Source: Alicyclobacillus fastidiosus (GTDB taxonomy: Bacteria; Bacillota; Bacilli; Alicyclobacillales; Alicyclobacillaceae). Taken from it: a stretch of 64,000 nucleotides of DNA. The stretch is taken from positions 3,472,001-3,536,000 of the forward strand of contig NZ_CP104067.1 in NCBI RefSeq assembly GCF_026651875.1, written 5' to 3'. The translations under genes were made by a program, and so were the position numbers. Below are positions 53,267 to 63,365 of the stretch, one piece after another (position 1 is the first letter of the stretch; each line of letters begins with the position of its first letter). The notes under the pieces were generated by a model, which made no database searches, was not told where the DNA came from, and worked only from the letters and a program-made list of their open reading frames with translations.

Positions 53267-54211
53267 TCACGCCGGCAATTGCCGAACTAAAAACGCCTCG
53301 AAATTGTCAAATAACAACTGCCTCGCCAAGTCGGGACCGTATCGGTCGGCTAGCTGCTCCGCGAAGCTCGCGTAATCGCTACTTCGCGCAAGTCCCTCCA
53401 CAGCGTGCGATGTACCGTCAAAATCTGAACCGAAGCCGATGTGTTTGGCGCCTCCGAGGTTCAAAACGTGATCGAGATGGCGAAATACATCATTCACAGT
53501 GGTCGACCCGTCAGTCAGGAAACTCGCTTCGAACGTCAGTCCCATCCAACCGTCTCGACGAATAATCTCCCGGATGACGTCGTCCGTCAAGTTGCGGCGG
53601 TGGTCGTGAATGGCACGGGCGTTCGCGTGGGAAGCCATCACGGGGCCATCTGTGAAGCGAAGAATATCCCGGACGCCCGTATCGTGGAGATGTGCGAGGT
53701 CAATCCACATGGAAAGGCGCTGTAACTCGCGCACCACTGCCCGACCAGCACGCGTCAAACCCGCTCCGCGCAGTTCACCACAACCGTCTGCCAACTCGTT
53801 GGCATCATTCCACGTCAGACCCATACCGCGTACGCCCAACTCGTGGAGCATTCGAAGAATTTCGACACTCCCACGAAGGCAACCGCCCCCCTCGAGCGAC
53901 AAGATGCCTGCGAGTTGCCCTTGTGCCCTGGCCGCACGCAGATCAGCTCGGGATTTCACGTGGCGTACAGTCGGTACCGTCGCAACTTGACCATAGAACG
54001 CATCGATCTCGCGAAGCACGTCATGCAGTTGACTGCCGGCATCTGCGTTTGGCGACACATACAGCGCGAATACCTGTGTTGCAACGTGCCCAAGAGCGAG
54101 TGACGGAAGACTGGCATCGAGTGACGGCCCATCCTCGGTAAATCGAATCTTTGTATCCAACAACTTCATTAATACATCGACATGCGCGTCCGCAACGAGC
54201 CATGGCTGCAA
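53267..54211 (-). CDS. Membrane-dipeptidase family (peptidase M19) hydrolase
   Basis: 314 residues. Metal ligands are in DAHVDVL near residue 8, the bridging Glu in LSLEGGG, and His residues in DLAHLHDTG and MASHANARAIHDHRRN; FGSDFDGT is the C-terminal Asp site. The family cleaves dipeptides, including D-amino-acid forms, with two zinc ions. A TTG start follows GAGGAG. It lies between spoVS and cotE, where B. subtilis has tdh and kbl. No signal peptide is seen, so it is cytoplasmic. Confidence 0.9.
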   Translation of the reverse strand: MQPWLVADAHVDVLMKLLDTKIRFTEDGPSLDASLPSLALGHVATQVFALYVSPNADAGSQLHDVLREIDAFYGQVATVPTVRHVKSRADLRAARAQGQLAGILSLEGGGCLRGSVEILRMLHELGVRGMGLTWNDANELADGCGELRGAGLTRAGRAVVRELQRLSMWIDLAHLHDTGVRDILRFTDGPVMASHANARAIHDHRRNLTDDVIREIIRRDGWMGLTFEASFLTDGSTTVNDVFRHLDHVLNLGGAKHIGFGSDFDGTSHAVEGLARSSDYASFAEQLADRYGPDLARQLLFDNFEAFLVRQLPA

Positions 54212-54252
54212 CTGTACTATCTCCTCTCATTCCGAAACACACGTGCGAAGAA

Positions 54253-54513
54253 TTACCGCGGTTCCACAAGAAGTCGAATGGCAGTTCTGTCTTCACCGTC
54301 AATTTGTATATCGGTGAACGCCGGTATACAAATCAAGTCTACGCCACTTGGGGCGACAAAACCTCTGGCAATGGCGACGGCCTTTACGGCTTGATTGAGC
54401 GCACCCGCACCGATCGCTTGTATTTCAGCGCTTCCTTGTTCGCGTAATACCCCTGCCAAAGCCCCCGCAACTGAATTCGGATTTGACTTAGCCGAGACCT
54501 TTAATACATCCAC
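54253..54513 (-). CDS. spoVS: Stage V sporulation protein SpoVS
   Basis: 86 residues, almost the same along its length as SpoVS of Bacillus (KVSAKSNPNSVAGALAGVL, GAGALNQAVKAVAIARGF, DLICIPAFTDIQIDGEDRT). It is an Alba-like small protein that affects septation and coat formation. GTG start after GGAGGTC. Located after ymdB as in B. subtilis. Confidence 0.97.
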   Translation of the reverse strand: MDVLKVSAKSNPNSVAGALAGVLREQGSAEIQAIGAGALNQAVKAVAIARGFVAPSGVDLICIPAFTDIQIDGEDRTAIRLLVEPR

Positions 54514-54633
54514 GATGAAATGACCTCCTCTATCCCCTTCGGCAGTAGGACAATATATCGATATTGCACACTAGCCCTATTTATGCTAAGAAGTGGACAA
54601 GAAAGATCTACATCTACATCATCGACATCGTGG

Positions 54634-55416
54634 TTAAGCGTCAGGTTCGTACCGATAAATCGGATCGATGCGCGTCGCGCGACCTGATTCGTCGTCAAAA
54701 TCCATCATCACGGCACAAAACTGCCTCGGTCCATCTGCTACTTCAAATTTCGCGGGAAGTTGCGTGCGCATCCGCCGTATCACCGATTCCCGTTTCATGC
54801 CGAGAATGCCGTTGCGCGGGCCGACCATGCCCACGTCAGAGATGTACGCCGTACCGCCGGGCAGGATTCGAGCGTCGGCGGTGGGGACGTGCGTATGCGT
54901 TCCAAGAACCGCGGATACGCGCCCAGCAAATTCCCAGCCCATCCCCAGTTTCTCTGAAGTGACTTCCGCGTGCATGTCGACGATGATGTGCTTGATATGG
55001 GGATGTTCCTTCAATATGTTCTCCACCGCCGCGAACGGACAGTCGATCGTACTGAGAAACGTTCTTCCCATCACGTTGATGATGAGTACTTCCCGTCGCC
55101 CCACGCGACACACCGTGAACCCACGTCCAGGTGTACCAGCAGGGTAATTTGCCGGACGGACAATCCGTTCGTCGTCATCAATGAAATCAAAAATCTGCCG
55201 CTGGTCCCACGTGTGGTTCCCCATCGTCACGATCTCGACGCCAGCGTCGTACAACTCCTCAGCGGAGTGGCTCGAAAGACCCCGGCCCCGGGTGGCGTTC
55301 TCGCCATTGGCGACGACCAAATCCGGTTTGTGTTCCGGCAGAAGCTCCTGCAGAACTTCCGCGACGTATTGGCGCCCTGGTTGCCCAACGATATCTCCTA
55401 TGAATAAGACCTTCAC
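54634..55416 (-). CDS. ymdB: YmdB metallophosphoesterase
   Basis: 260 residues. Di-metal ligands in FIGDIVGQPGR, NGENATRG, MGNHTWD, DMHAEVTSEK and GTHTHVPTAD. It hydrolyses 2',3'-cyclic nucleotides and in B. subtilis steers biofilm versus motility choice, partly through RNase Y whose gene is just upstream. GTG at 55416 after GGAAGGG. Confidence 0.95.
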   Translation of the reverse strand: MKVLFIGDIVGQPGRQYVAEVLQELLPEHKPDLVVANGENATRGRGLSSHSAEELYDAGVEIVTMGNHTWDQRQIFDFIDDDERIVRPANYPAGTPGRGFTVCRVGRREVLIINVMGRTFLSTIDCPFAAVENILKEHPHIKHIIVDMHAEVTSEKLGMGWEFAGRVSAVLGTHTHVPTADARILPGGTAYISDVGMVGPRNGILGMKRESVIRRMRTQLPAKFEVADGPRQFCAVMMDFDDESGRATRIDPIYRYEPDA

Positions 55417-55479
55417 AATCCTTATCCCTTCCACAACTGACCGATGTCAGAGCCGCGAAGTTTTCTCTTCCCTGGATGA

Positions 55480-55511
55480 AAAATAGAGCAGCCAATCGGC
55501 TACTCTATTTT
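55480..55511 (-). terminator. Terminator overlapping the rny stop
   Basis: Stem AAAATAGAG-AGCC/GGCT-CTCTATTTT with one mismatch and an AATC loop; T-run on the minus strand. It may allow partial read-through to ymdB. Confidence 0.75.
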
Positions 55512-57052
55512 GCGTATTCAACGGCTCTAGTTTCTCGAATTACAGTCACTTTAATCTGACCTGGGTAATCCAGTTCGCTTTCAATCTTCTTAGATATCTC
55601 CTTTGCCACCAACGCAGATTCCGCATCATCGATGAGTTCAGGCTTCACGATAATCCGAATCTCGCGCCCTGCTTGAATGGCGTAACTCTTCTCCACACCC
55701 GCGAATGACTCGGCGATGGACTCAAGTTTCTCTAGACGCTTCATGTAAATTTCCAACGTTTCCCTCCGCGCACCTGGACGGGCCGCAGAAATCGCATCAG
55801 CTGCCGCCACAATCACAGACACTGGAGAGGAGAACTCCACGTCGCCATGGTGAGCCGCAATCGCGTTGATGACGACGGGGTGCTCCTTGTACCGCCGCGC
55901 GAGGTCCACGCCGATTTCGACGTGTGAGCCTTCCACTTCGTGCGTGATAGCCTTACCCACGTCGTGGAGAAGTCCACCCCGTCTCGCCAGAGCGACATCA
56001 AGACCGAGTTCAGCGGCCATCATTCCGGCGAGGTGTGCAACTTCCACGGAGTGTTTCAGCACGTTCTGACCGTAGCTCGTCCGGAATTTCAATCGTCCGA
56101 GCAATTTCACGAGATCCGGATGCAAACCGTGCACGTTGCTATCAAACGTCGCCTGCTCTCCCTCTTCGCGAATCAAGTCATCGATATCGCGCCGTGCCTT
56201 CTCCACCATTTCTTCAATGCGAGCCGGGTGGATTCGCCCGTCTGCCACGAGCCGCTCTAAGGCAACACGAGCAATTTCGCGTCGAATCGGGTCAAAACCT
56301 GACAATATCACCGCTTCTGGCGTGTCATCAATGATGAGGTCAATACCTGTCAACGTCTCGAGCGTGCGGATATTTCGACCCTCACGTCCGATAATGCGAC
56401 CCTTCATCTCGTCATTCGGCAAGTTCACAACCGAGACGGTGATTTCAGATGCATGATCCGCAGCACATCGTTGAACAGCCATTGCGATAATGTCTCGAGC
56501 TCGACGCTCAGCGTCCCGCTTCGCTTCCTGCTCAATCTGCTTGACCATCACTGCAGCATCATGGCGAGTCTCGCGCTCAACCTGATTGAGGATAAGCTCC
56601 CGTGCACTCTCCCGGGTCAATCCAGACACCCGCTCGAGTTCACGCACTTGTTCCAACCGCAGCGATTCGATTTCATCTCTCAAAGATTCAAGATTTGCCT
56701 CTTGCTTACGCAGATCTTCCGCCTTCTGCTCCTGAGCTTCCAACTTCCGATCTAACGATTCTTCCTTCTGAAGAATCCGCCGTTCGAGACGCTGAATCTC
56801 GTTTCGGCGTTCGCGGAGTTCCTTTTCCGCTTCTTGTCGAATTCGATGTGTCTCTTCTTTTGCCTCTAAGATTGCTTCCTTACGTCTCGCATCAACATCA
56901 CGTTGAGCATTTTCTATAATTTGCAATGCACGCACTTCTGCCGTGCCAATCTTCGACTCGGCCATCATGCGCCGAGCGATGTAGCCGAGACCTAAGCCAA
57001 TCAACAAACCAACAACCGCTATGACAATGCACAACCAAATGGGAACTGTCAC
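55505..57052 (-). CDS. rny: Ribonuclease Y
   Basis: 515 residues. An N-terminal membrane helix ([19 protein letters not shown]), a long coiled coil to about residue 190, a KH domain ([15 protein letters not shown]) and an HD domain with [10 protein letters not shown] and HHGD. It starts mRNA decay at the membrane. GTG at 57052 after GGGAGG; a longer in-frame start has no site. RicA, its specificity partner, is also encoded in the window. Confidence 0.97.
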   Translation of the reverse strand: MTVPIWLCIVIAVVGLLIGLGLGYIARRMMAESKIGTAEVRALQIIENAQRDVDARRKEAILEAKEETHRIRQEAEKELRERRNEIQRLERRILQKEESLDRKLEAQEQKAEDLRKQEANLESLRDEIESLRLEQVRELERVSGLTRESARELILNQVERETRHDAAVMVKQIEQEAKRDAERRARDIIAMAVQRCAADHASEITVSVVNLPNDEMKGRIIGREGRNIRTLETLTGIDLIIDDTPEAVILSGFDPIRREIARVALERLVADGRIHPARIEEMVEKARRDIDDLIREEGEQATFDSNVHGLHPDLVKLLGRLKFRTSYGQNVLKHSVEVAHLAGMMAAELGLDVALARRGGLLHDVGKAITHEVEGSHVEIGVDLARRYKEHPVVINAIAAHHGDVEFSSPVSVIVAAADAISAARPGARRETLEIYMKRLEKLESIAESFAGVEKSYAIQAGREIRIIVKPELIDDAESALVAKEISKKIESELDYPGQIKVTVIRETRAVEYAK

Positions 57053-57146
57053 AAGGCAATGCCTCCCTGCTCCAGTTGGAATAACCAACCGTTCGCGTCA
57101 ATGAGTGACGGATTCGAGCTAGAGGCCGTAAATGATACGCATTTAT

Positions 57147-57176
57147 ATTCTAATTGTTCGTCCAAATCAGTGTCAA
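57147..57176 (-). promoter_or_regulatory. Sigma-A promoter of rny
   Basis: TTGACA, 18-base spacer, TAGAAT on the minus strand, about 95 bases before the start. Confidence 0.75.
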
Positions 57177-57250
57177 GAAAACACCAATTTATCCCCGAAA
57201 TCGACATTCAAACCAGAGTCTGTATAGTTCACAGAGACAAGACAACGCCC

Positions 57251-57910
57251 TTACTCGTCGGTACTCAACCCTTCAAGCGCGACATCGATAGCTCGGCGTA
57301 CCACTTCACTGGGACATCCCTTGCGGGCCAAGTGTTGCATAAGCTTGAGGCGCTCTCTGGCATCCGTGGGACGTCCGTGTCGGCGAACGTACTTTTCTGC
57401 CCAGCCGATGGCTGCCGTCAGCTCGACGTCCCGACTCAGGTGATGCACGAGCGCATCCTGCACGACATCGCGTGGAACGCCCCTGCGCAGCAACTTCTCC
57501 ATCAGTTGCCGTCTGCCCGTGCGCTCCCCTGATTGTTCGATAAATAGTGCCGCGTACGCCGCGTCATCAAGCACGCCAATCTGCTCTAAGTGGCGAATGA
57601 CGTCGCCAATCACACCCTCTTCTACCTCTTTGCGTTCGAGAAACGATTTGACTTGCGCCGACGTCTTTACACGTCCAGTGAGATATGTACGGGCGAGTTG
57701 TAATGCACCGACCATGTTTGCGCGGCGAACCAACTCCACATGTAACTCGCTTGCCACGGTCAACCCCACTTTTAAATGGAGGTCGACCCAATCTGCCACG
57801 CGGAGAAGTAGAGCGTCTCGATGATGAAAAAGAACCCGAACGACGTTCGGGTCCCCTGGTACCGCTTCACGGCCGACTATCGTGTCGAGAAAATCAGGTG
57901 AGGCTGCCAA
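57251..57910 (-). CDS. recX: RecA regulator RecX
   Basis: 219 residues, helical repeats typical of Rec[49 protein letters not shown]. It limits RecA filament growth. The TTG at 57910 overlaps the end of recA by 17 bp; the ribosome site is not strong. The recA-recX order suggests co-transcription under SOS control. Confidence 0.88.
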   Translation of the reverse strand: MAASPDFLDTIVGREAVPGDPNVVRVLFHHRDALLLRVADWVDLHLKVGLTVASELHVELVRRANMVGALQLARTYLTGRVKTSAQVKSFLERKEVEEGVIGDVIRHLEQIGVLDDAAYAALFIEQSGERTGRRQLMEKLLRRGVPRDVVQDALVHHLSRDVELTAAIGWAEKYVRRHGRPTDARERLKLMQHLARKGCPSEVVRRAIDVALEGLSTDE

Positions 57911-58955
57911 ACTCGAGCACGTCCTCGTCTTCCTCAGCGTCCACTACAGGAGGCACAACCTTCGCCACTGACACTTGATAGTGCTCTCGCACAGCCGCTT
58001 CAATCTGTGCCGCGATGTCCTCGTGCTCTTTCAGGAATTGCTTCGCGTTTTCACGACCTTGTCCCAGGCGCTCCTCGTTAAACGAATACCACGCGCCACT
58101 CTTTTGGATTACATCTATCTCAGACGCCATGTCGATGATGCTTCCCTCACGAGAAATCCCCTCGCCAAACATGATGTCGACGTCCGCTTGGCGGAACGGA
58201 GGCGCAACTTTGTTCTTCACAACCTTGATTCGCGTCCGCGAACCTACTACATCATTGCCTTGCTTAATCGCTTCGGCGCGGCGCACTTCCAAGCGCACAG
58301 TAGAGTAGAATTTGAGCGCACGACCGCCTGTGGTGGTTTCCGGATTCCCAAACATGACGCCGACCTTTTCGCGAATCTGATTGATAAAGATGGCGATGGT
58401 CTTGGATTTGCTAATCGCTCCGGCAAGTTTGCGCAACGCCTGCGACATCAACCGTGCTTGAAGGCCGACGTGAGAATCCCCCATATCGCCTTCCAACTCG
58501 TTCTTTGGCACCAGGGCCGCCACAGAGTCGATGACGATGACGTCGACTGCACCGCTGCGAACAAGTGCTTCAGCGATTTCGAGCGCCTGTTCCCCCGTAT
58601 CAGGTTGCGAGATGAGCAGATCATCGATATTTACACCCAGCTTGGCAGCGTACGCAGGGTCGAGTGCGTGCTCCGCGTCGATAAACGCGGCCTGCCCGCC
58701 CAACTTTTGAACCTCGGCGACCGTATGCAGCGCGACCGTGGTTTTACCAGATGATTCGGGACCGTACACCTCGATAATTCTTCCTCGCGGAAGTCCACCG
58801 ACACCCAGCGCGATGTCCAATGCGATAGATCCCGTGGAAACCGTCTCTACGTTCATTTGAGCGGAGGCTTCCCCAAGTTTCATGATGGAACCCTTGCCAA
58901 ACTGCTTCTCAATCTGCTTTAGGGCCATATCCAGCGCCGCGCGCTTGTCTCCCAT
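57894..58955 (-). CDS. recA: Recombinase RecA
   Basis: 353 residues. Walker [10 protein letters not shown] near residue 65, Walker [13 protein letters not shown], loop 2 and the signature [14 protein letters not shown]; an acidic C-terminus. It drives strand exchange and LexA self-cleavage. ATG after GAGGATGG. A LexA box and sigma-A promoter are about 130 bases upstream. Confidence 0.98.
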   Translation of the reverse strand: MGDKRAALDMALKQIEKQFGKGSIMKLGEASAQMNVETVSTGSIALDIALGVGGLPRGRIIEVYGPESSGKTTVALHTVAEVQKLGGQAAFIDAEHALDPAYAAKLGVNIDDLLISQPDTGEQALEIAEALVRSGAVDVIVIDSVAALVPKNELEGDMGDSHVGLQARLMSQALRKLAGAISKSKTIAIFINQIREKVGVMFGNPETTTGGRALKFYSTVRLEVRRAEAIKQGNDVVGSRTRIKVVKNKVAPPFRQADVDIMFGEGISREGSIIDMASEIDVIQKSGAWYSFNEERLGQGRENAKQFLKEHEDIAAQIEAAVREHYQVSVAKVVPPVVDAEEDEDVLEFGSLT

Positions 58956-59085
58956 GACACACCATCCTCAATTCTTATCGATGAATCAGGTCATCCCGAA
59001 TGACAACCTGTGAGATGATTGAACCCTGTGATTCTCGATGCTTACATCATTAATTCGCGCTTCCTTGTCCTCTTCCTTTGAATCT

Positions 59086-59124
59086 ATTGTATCAACTCTA
59101 TCAACAAATGCAAACATTTGTTCG
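59086..59124 (-). promoter_or_regulatory. recA promoter with LexA box
   Basis: On the minus strand the operator CGAACAAATGTTTG (59111-59124) overlaps the -35 TTGCAT (59108-59113); a 16-base spacer and TACAAT (59086-59091) follow. Confidence 0.9.
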
Positions 59125-59140
59125 CATATCCATAAAAAAA

Positions 59141-59172
59141 GCAAGTTTGCGGCATCACCCCGACAAACTTGC
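59141..59172 (-). terminator. Terminator of the DEAD-box helicase gene
   Basis: 9-bp perfect stem GCAAGTTTG with a 14-base loop, followed on the minus strand by T7. Confidence 0.85.
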
Positions 59173-59214
59173 TTCATGCTTACGTGTTCCGCCACAGCGA
59201 ACAGCAGTGACTTC

Positions 59215-60795
59215 TTAGCTCCGGACGCCGCGCGGCTTCGCCGGTTCCAGGTTCACGCGGGTACCATTGATCCTGCTTTGACGCAACGCTTCATAGACGA
59301 ACGGTGCGCTATCCTGCTCGACCTCGATAAACGTGAATCGGTCGAAAATGTCGATCCGCCCCACTGCTGCACCCGGCACACCCGCCTCTTCCGAGATGGC
59401 GCGCACAAAATCGGCAGGACTCATGCGCGCGGTGCGGCCGATGTTCACGAAGAAACGAACCATGCCTGGACGAGCTCCCGTATCGCCAAAGTCGTAATCG
59501 TCGCCATCCGCGCGCGCCCCTTCGCCAGCGGAGGCGATCTTGAGCAGCGCCGATGCGATATCGACCGGGTCGTGATCGTCGATGAGGTTCCCCAAAATCG
59601 CGCGATAGTGCGCCAGCCCGCCTTCGTTTAACGTATCGACGACGCGGTTGCGCCACATCTCAGCCTGGCGCTCCGCCACGTCTTCGAGCGACGGAACTTC
59701 GCGCAACGCCATACTGACTTTCGTCTCGCGCTCAATCTGCTTCAACAGCTTGAACTCGCGCGGCGTCACCAACGTGATGGCGAGCCCGTGCTTGCCCGCG
59801 CGGCCCGTACGTCCGATGCGGTGGACGTAAGACTCTGGGTCCTGAGGAATATCGTAATTGACCACGTGTGTCACGTCGTCGACATCGAGACCGCGCGCAG
59901 CCACATCTGTCGCCACCAGCAACTCGATTTCATTCTTGCGGAAGCGGCGCATCACCCTGTCACGCTGTGCCTGACTGAGGTCGCCATGGAGGCCGTCAGC
60001 CATGTAACCGCGGGCCATCAACGCCTCGACGAGTTCATCCACGCCCCGCTTCGTACGGCAGAAAATGATACCCAATTGCACCTCTTCGCTGTCGACGATG
60101 CGACACAAGCTCTCCAGCTTATTGCGCTCTAAGACCTTATAACAAATTTGATCGATCCGAGGCACAGTCACCTCGCCGCGGTTCACGGTGACGTGCTGTG
60201 GCTCCTTCATATACCGCCCGGACAACCGTTTGACTTCAGACGGGAACGTAGCCGAGAACAACAGCGTCTGCCTGGTGTCTGGCGTCTCTCGCAAGATACT
60301 TTCGATATCCTCGATAAAGCCCATGTCGAGCATCTCGTCCGCCTCGTCGAGGACGACGGTCGTCACTTGACTGAGTCGCAGCGTACCGCGGCGGATGTGG
60401 TCGAGCACGCGACCAGGTGTTCCAATCACGATTTGCACGCCCTGTTTCAAGGCGCGAATTTGGTGACCGATGGACTGCCCGCCGTAGATCGGCAACGACC
60501 GCACGCGCTTGTGCTTCGCTATCTTGCGGACTTCTCCAGCCACCTGGATGGCCAACTCGCGGGTTGGGGTCAAGACGATAGCCTGAACGTGGTTATCTGG
60601 TGTCACGCGGTCGACCAGCGGGATGCCGAATGCCGCCGTCTTCCCCGTGCCCGTCTGCGCCTGGCCTATGACGTCTACTCCCTGCATGACGGTAGGGATA
60701 CAAGCTTGTTGAATCGGCGAAGGTTCTTCGAACCCCATATCGTGAATCGCCTGTAACACGCGGCGATGTAAACCAAACTCTTCAAATGATGACAT
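59215..60795 (-). CDS. DEAD-box RNA helicase, CshA/DeaD type
   Basis: 526 residues. Q motif, Walker A AQTGTGKT, PTRELAIQ, TPGRV, DEAD in VLDEADEML, SAT, and the second-lobe motifs VATDVAARGLD and HRIGRTGRAG. The C-terminal region from about 430 (FVNIGRTARMSPADFVRAI) is a DbpA-type RNA-binding domain. It unwinds RNA in ribosome assembly or the degradosome. ATG after AAAGGTGAG. Confidence 0.95.
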   Translation of the reverse strand: MSSFEEFGLHRRVLQAIHDMGFEEPSPIQQACIPTVMQGVDVIGQAQTGTGKTAAFGIPLVDRVTPDNHVQAIVLTPTRELAIQVAGEVRKIAKHKRVRSLPIYGGQSIGHQIRALKQGVQIVIGTPGRVLDHIRRGTLRLSQVTTVVLDEADEMLDMGFIEDIESILRETPDTRQTLLFSATFPSEVKRLSGRYMKEPQHVTVNRGEVTVPRIDQICYKVLERNKLESLCRIVDSEEVQLGIIFCRTKRGVDELVEALMARGYMADGLHGDLSQAQRDRVMRRFRKNEIELLVATDVAARGLDVDDVTHVVNYDIPQDPESYVHRIGRTGRAGKHGLAITLVTPREFKLLKQIERETKVSMALREVPSLEDVAERQAEMWRNRVVDTLNEGGLAHYRAILGNLIDDHDPVDIASALLKIASAGEGARADGDDYDFGDTGARPGMVRFFVNIGRTARMSPADFVRAISEEAGVPGAAVGRIDIFDRFTFIEVEQDSAPFVYEALRQSRINGTRVNLEPAKPRGVRS

Positions 60796-60943
60796 AAACT
60801 CACCTTTCTGTAGATGGTCGAAGGGAGGAACTGGCTCTCTCCACCACTTCGAACGCGCGATTTCTCAAATCGAGGACAAGCGAAACACACCTCGTGGTTC
60901 ACCGAACGCACAGGGTACAGTCAGCTATCGAGAAGTTCTCGAA

Positions 60944-62188
60944 CTATTCCATGATACCGAGTAGTCGCCACAGCGCCTGCTTGCACGTCCGAAGGCGGAC
61001 CTGCGCCCGCGACACGCGGTACTGCAGTCGATACACTTGCGTTTGACGGCCGTCCGCGACGGCGACATACACGAGACCCACCGGTTTCTCTGGCGTGCCG
61101 CCACCTGGACCGGCGATTCCGGTCACACCAATTCCATAGGTGGTGGACAGCCGGCGCCGAACACCCTCAGCCAAAGCCCGAGCGGTCGCTTCCGACACCG
61201 CGCCCTCCGTCGCCAATACATCCGACGGTACATCGAGCAAGGATTCCTTGATGCGGTTATCGTATGCGACGACGCCGCCCATGAAATACGCCGAACTGCC
61301 CGGAACATCTGTGAGCATGCTTGCGAGCAATCCACCCGTACAACTCTCCGCTACAGACAGCGTATGTTGTCGCTCAGCCAGACGACGCCCAACCACGCTC
61401 GGCAGCGTGTCGTCATCCACCCCGTACAGGTAAGACCCAAAACGCCTGCGGAGTTCCTCCTCAACAGGAGCGATTTTGGCTCGAGCAGACGACTCGCTGT
61501 CGGCGGTTGCGGTAATGCGCAAAAGCATTTCTCCCTCGCCGGCGAGTGGGGCGACCGTCGGATTTTGTCCAGCAGTCAAGTCCTGAATCTGTTCATCTAC
61601 GTCAGATTCACCGATACCACAAAAATGTAATACGCGGGAAATGAGGGCCTGCTGGCCACCGAAAACCTCTATTAGACGCGGAAGAACGTAATTTCGGAGC
61701 ATTGGGCGCATTTCGAGTGGCGGCCCAGGCAAGAGGAAGAAATGAACATTCCGGTCGAAAATGTACTGTCCAGGTGCTGTTCCATTCTCATTGGGGATCA
61801 GTTCCCCACCCTCTATGCAATACGCTTGTTTGCGATTTTCCTCAGGCATTTGTCGCTGTCTACCTGCAAAATACTGCATCAAATGATGCAGCGCTTCCTC
61901 GGACAGGACCAGTTTTCGGTCGAGAAATGAAGCCAGAGCCTCTTTCGTCAAATCGTCGGCGGTAGGTCCGAGACCGCCTGTGACAATGACGACGTTGGAC
62001 CGCTGCGACGCTGTTTCAAACGCCCTCCGTATCCGCTGTTCGTTGTCACCGACTGCACCGTGATGGTACACGTATAGACCGTATTTGGCAAGTTCAGCCG
62101 AGATGACCTGCGCGTGCGAATTGTTGATCTGGCCGAGCAAAATTTCCGAGCCGACTGCGATGAGTTCGGCCTGACACTGTGTACCCAC
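60944..62188 (-). CDS. cinA: CinA: competence-damage / NMN amidohydrolase protein
   Basis: 414 residues. N-terminal MoCF-like domain (AELIAVGSEILLGQINN, VIVTGGLGPTADD) and C-terminal CinA domain with SVAESCTGGLLA and VGVTGIAGPGGGTPEKPVG, which in the family deamidates nicotinamide mononucleotide. I take the GTG at 62188, 9 bases after GGAG. Order pgsA-cinA-(helicase)-recA resembles B. subtilis pgsA-cinA-recA. Confidence 0.94.
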   Translation of the reverse strand: MGTQCQAELIAVGSEILLGQINNSHAQVISAELAKYGLYVYHHGAVGDNEQRIRRAFETASQRSNVVIVTGGLGPTADDLTKEALASFLDRKLVLSEEALHHLMQYFAGRQRQMPEENRKQAYCIEGGELIPNENGTAPGQYIFDRNVHFFLLPGPPLEMRPMLRNYVLPRLIEVFGGQQALISRVLHFCGIGESDVDEQIQDLTAGQNPTVAPLAGEGEMLLRITATADSESSARAKIAPVEEELRRRFGSYLYGVDDDTLPSVVGRRLAERQHTLSVAESCTGGLLASMLTDVPGSSAYFMGGVVAYDNRIKESLLDVPSDVLATEGAVSEATARALAEGVRRRLSTTYGIGVTGIAGPGGGTPEKPVGLVYVAVADGRQTQVYRLQYRVSRAQVRLRTCKQALWRLLGIME

Positions 62189-62206
62189 TGCCACCATCTC
62201 CTGCAA

Positions 62207-62785
62207 TCATTCTGTGACGCGGATGATGCGCTTGTTCTTCAAGAAATAGTCGAGCCCCGAGAGCACCGTGATGACCACCATGATGTATAACATCAAGTTG
62301 GCAAACGGAAAACCCACCCAAGAAAACGGGAAATTATTGATGATGAGCACAACCATCGCAACGATTTGCGTCACGGTTTTCAACTTCGCCAATCGGCTGG
62401 CGGCGATGACGACACCCTCCGCTGCAGCCACGAGCCGCAGGCCCGTCACGGCGAACTCGCGGCTGATGATGACAATCGCAACCCACGCCGGCAGGCGGTG
62501 CATCTGCACCAAACTGATGAGGACTGCGGAGATAAGCAATTTATCTGCGAGCGGATCGAGAAACTTACCGAAGTTCGTCACAATCTGCCGCTTCCGTGCA
62601 ATATAGCCGTCGATACCATCGGTACTGGCGGCCAACACAAACACAAAGGCCGCTATCATCTCGCTTCCAGTCGTCGTCTGCTGGTTAATCGTAATCGACC
62701 AGAAGTTGTAGTGGATTAGGAGGACCAAACTCACGACAGGGACCAAGAAAATTCTCGCTATCGTGATGCGATTAGCCAAATTCAA
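62207..62785 (-). CDS. pgsA: CDP-diacylglycerol-glycerol-3-phosphate 3-phosphatidyltransferase
   Basis: 192 residues, about five helices. The CDP-alcohol phosphotransferase motif DGIDGYIAR with LDPLADK holds the catalytic Asp set. It makes phosphatidylglycerol phosphate at the membrane. TTG start after GGGGGAG. It is directly upstream of cinA. Confidence 0.95.
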   Translation of the reverse strand: MNLANRITIARIFLVPVVSLVLLIHYNFWSITINQQTTTGSEMIAAFVFVLAASTDGIDGYIARKRQIVTNFGKFLDPLADKLLISAVLISLVQMHRLPAWVAIVIISREFAVTGLRLVAAAEGVVIAASRLAKLKTVTQIVAMVVLIINNFPFSWVGFPFANLMLYIMVVITVLSGLDYFLKNKRIIRVTE

Positions 62786-62842
62786 ACACTATCTCCCCCG
62801 TCCCCATGAAAAAGCCATTCCTGCCCTATACGTCGGACACTG

Positions 62843-63334
62843 TCAACGGTAGTTCGTAAATTGAAGGGGTGCCTCGATATCTTCTGACTTCAACAACTGA
62901 ATCACCTGTTGAAGGTCATCTCTACTCTTTCCAGTGACGCGCACTTGATCACCTTGAATTTGTGCCTGGACTTTGAGTTTCGAATCGCGGATCAGCTTCG
63001 TGATCTGTTTCGCGACGGTCTGGTCGATACCCTGTTGTAAGGAAAAGACCTGGCGGACGGTACCGCCGGACGCGGGCTCAATTTTCCCTGGTTTTAGCGC
63101 TTTGAGAGAGACGTCACGCTTGATCAGTTTCGTCTGAAGAACGTCGAGTAGCTGCGACAATTTGAACTCATCATCGGAGATGAGCGTCAAGGAGTCATCC
63201 TCGAAGCGAATCTCACTCTTGCTCCCCTTGAAGTCAAACCGGGTTTCGATCTCGCGACGTGCCTGAGTGACGGCGTTGTTGACCTCTTGGAGATCGACTT
63301 TTGAAACGATGTCAAACGATGCATCCTTTGCCAC
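62843..63334 (-). CDS. YajQ family nucleotide-binding protein
   Basis: 163 residues with the family marks [28 protein letters not shown] and [16 protein letters not shown]. Members bind nucleotides or cyclic di-GMP. GTG start after AAGGAAGTG. It is set between the rodZ-like gene and pgsA, a position not shared with B. subtilis. Confidence 0.95.
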   Translation of the reverse strand: MAKDASFDIVSKVDLQEVNNAVTQARREIETRFDFKGSKSEIRFEDDSLTLISDDEFKLSQLLDVLQTKLIKRDVSLKALKPGKIEPASGGTVRQVFSLQQGIDQTVAKQITKLIRDSKLKVQAQIQGDQVRVTGKSRDDLQQVIQLLKSEDIEAPLQFTNYR

Positions 63335-63365
63335 GATTTATCACTTCCTTATCACCAAAGTGCCA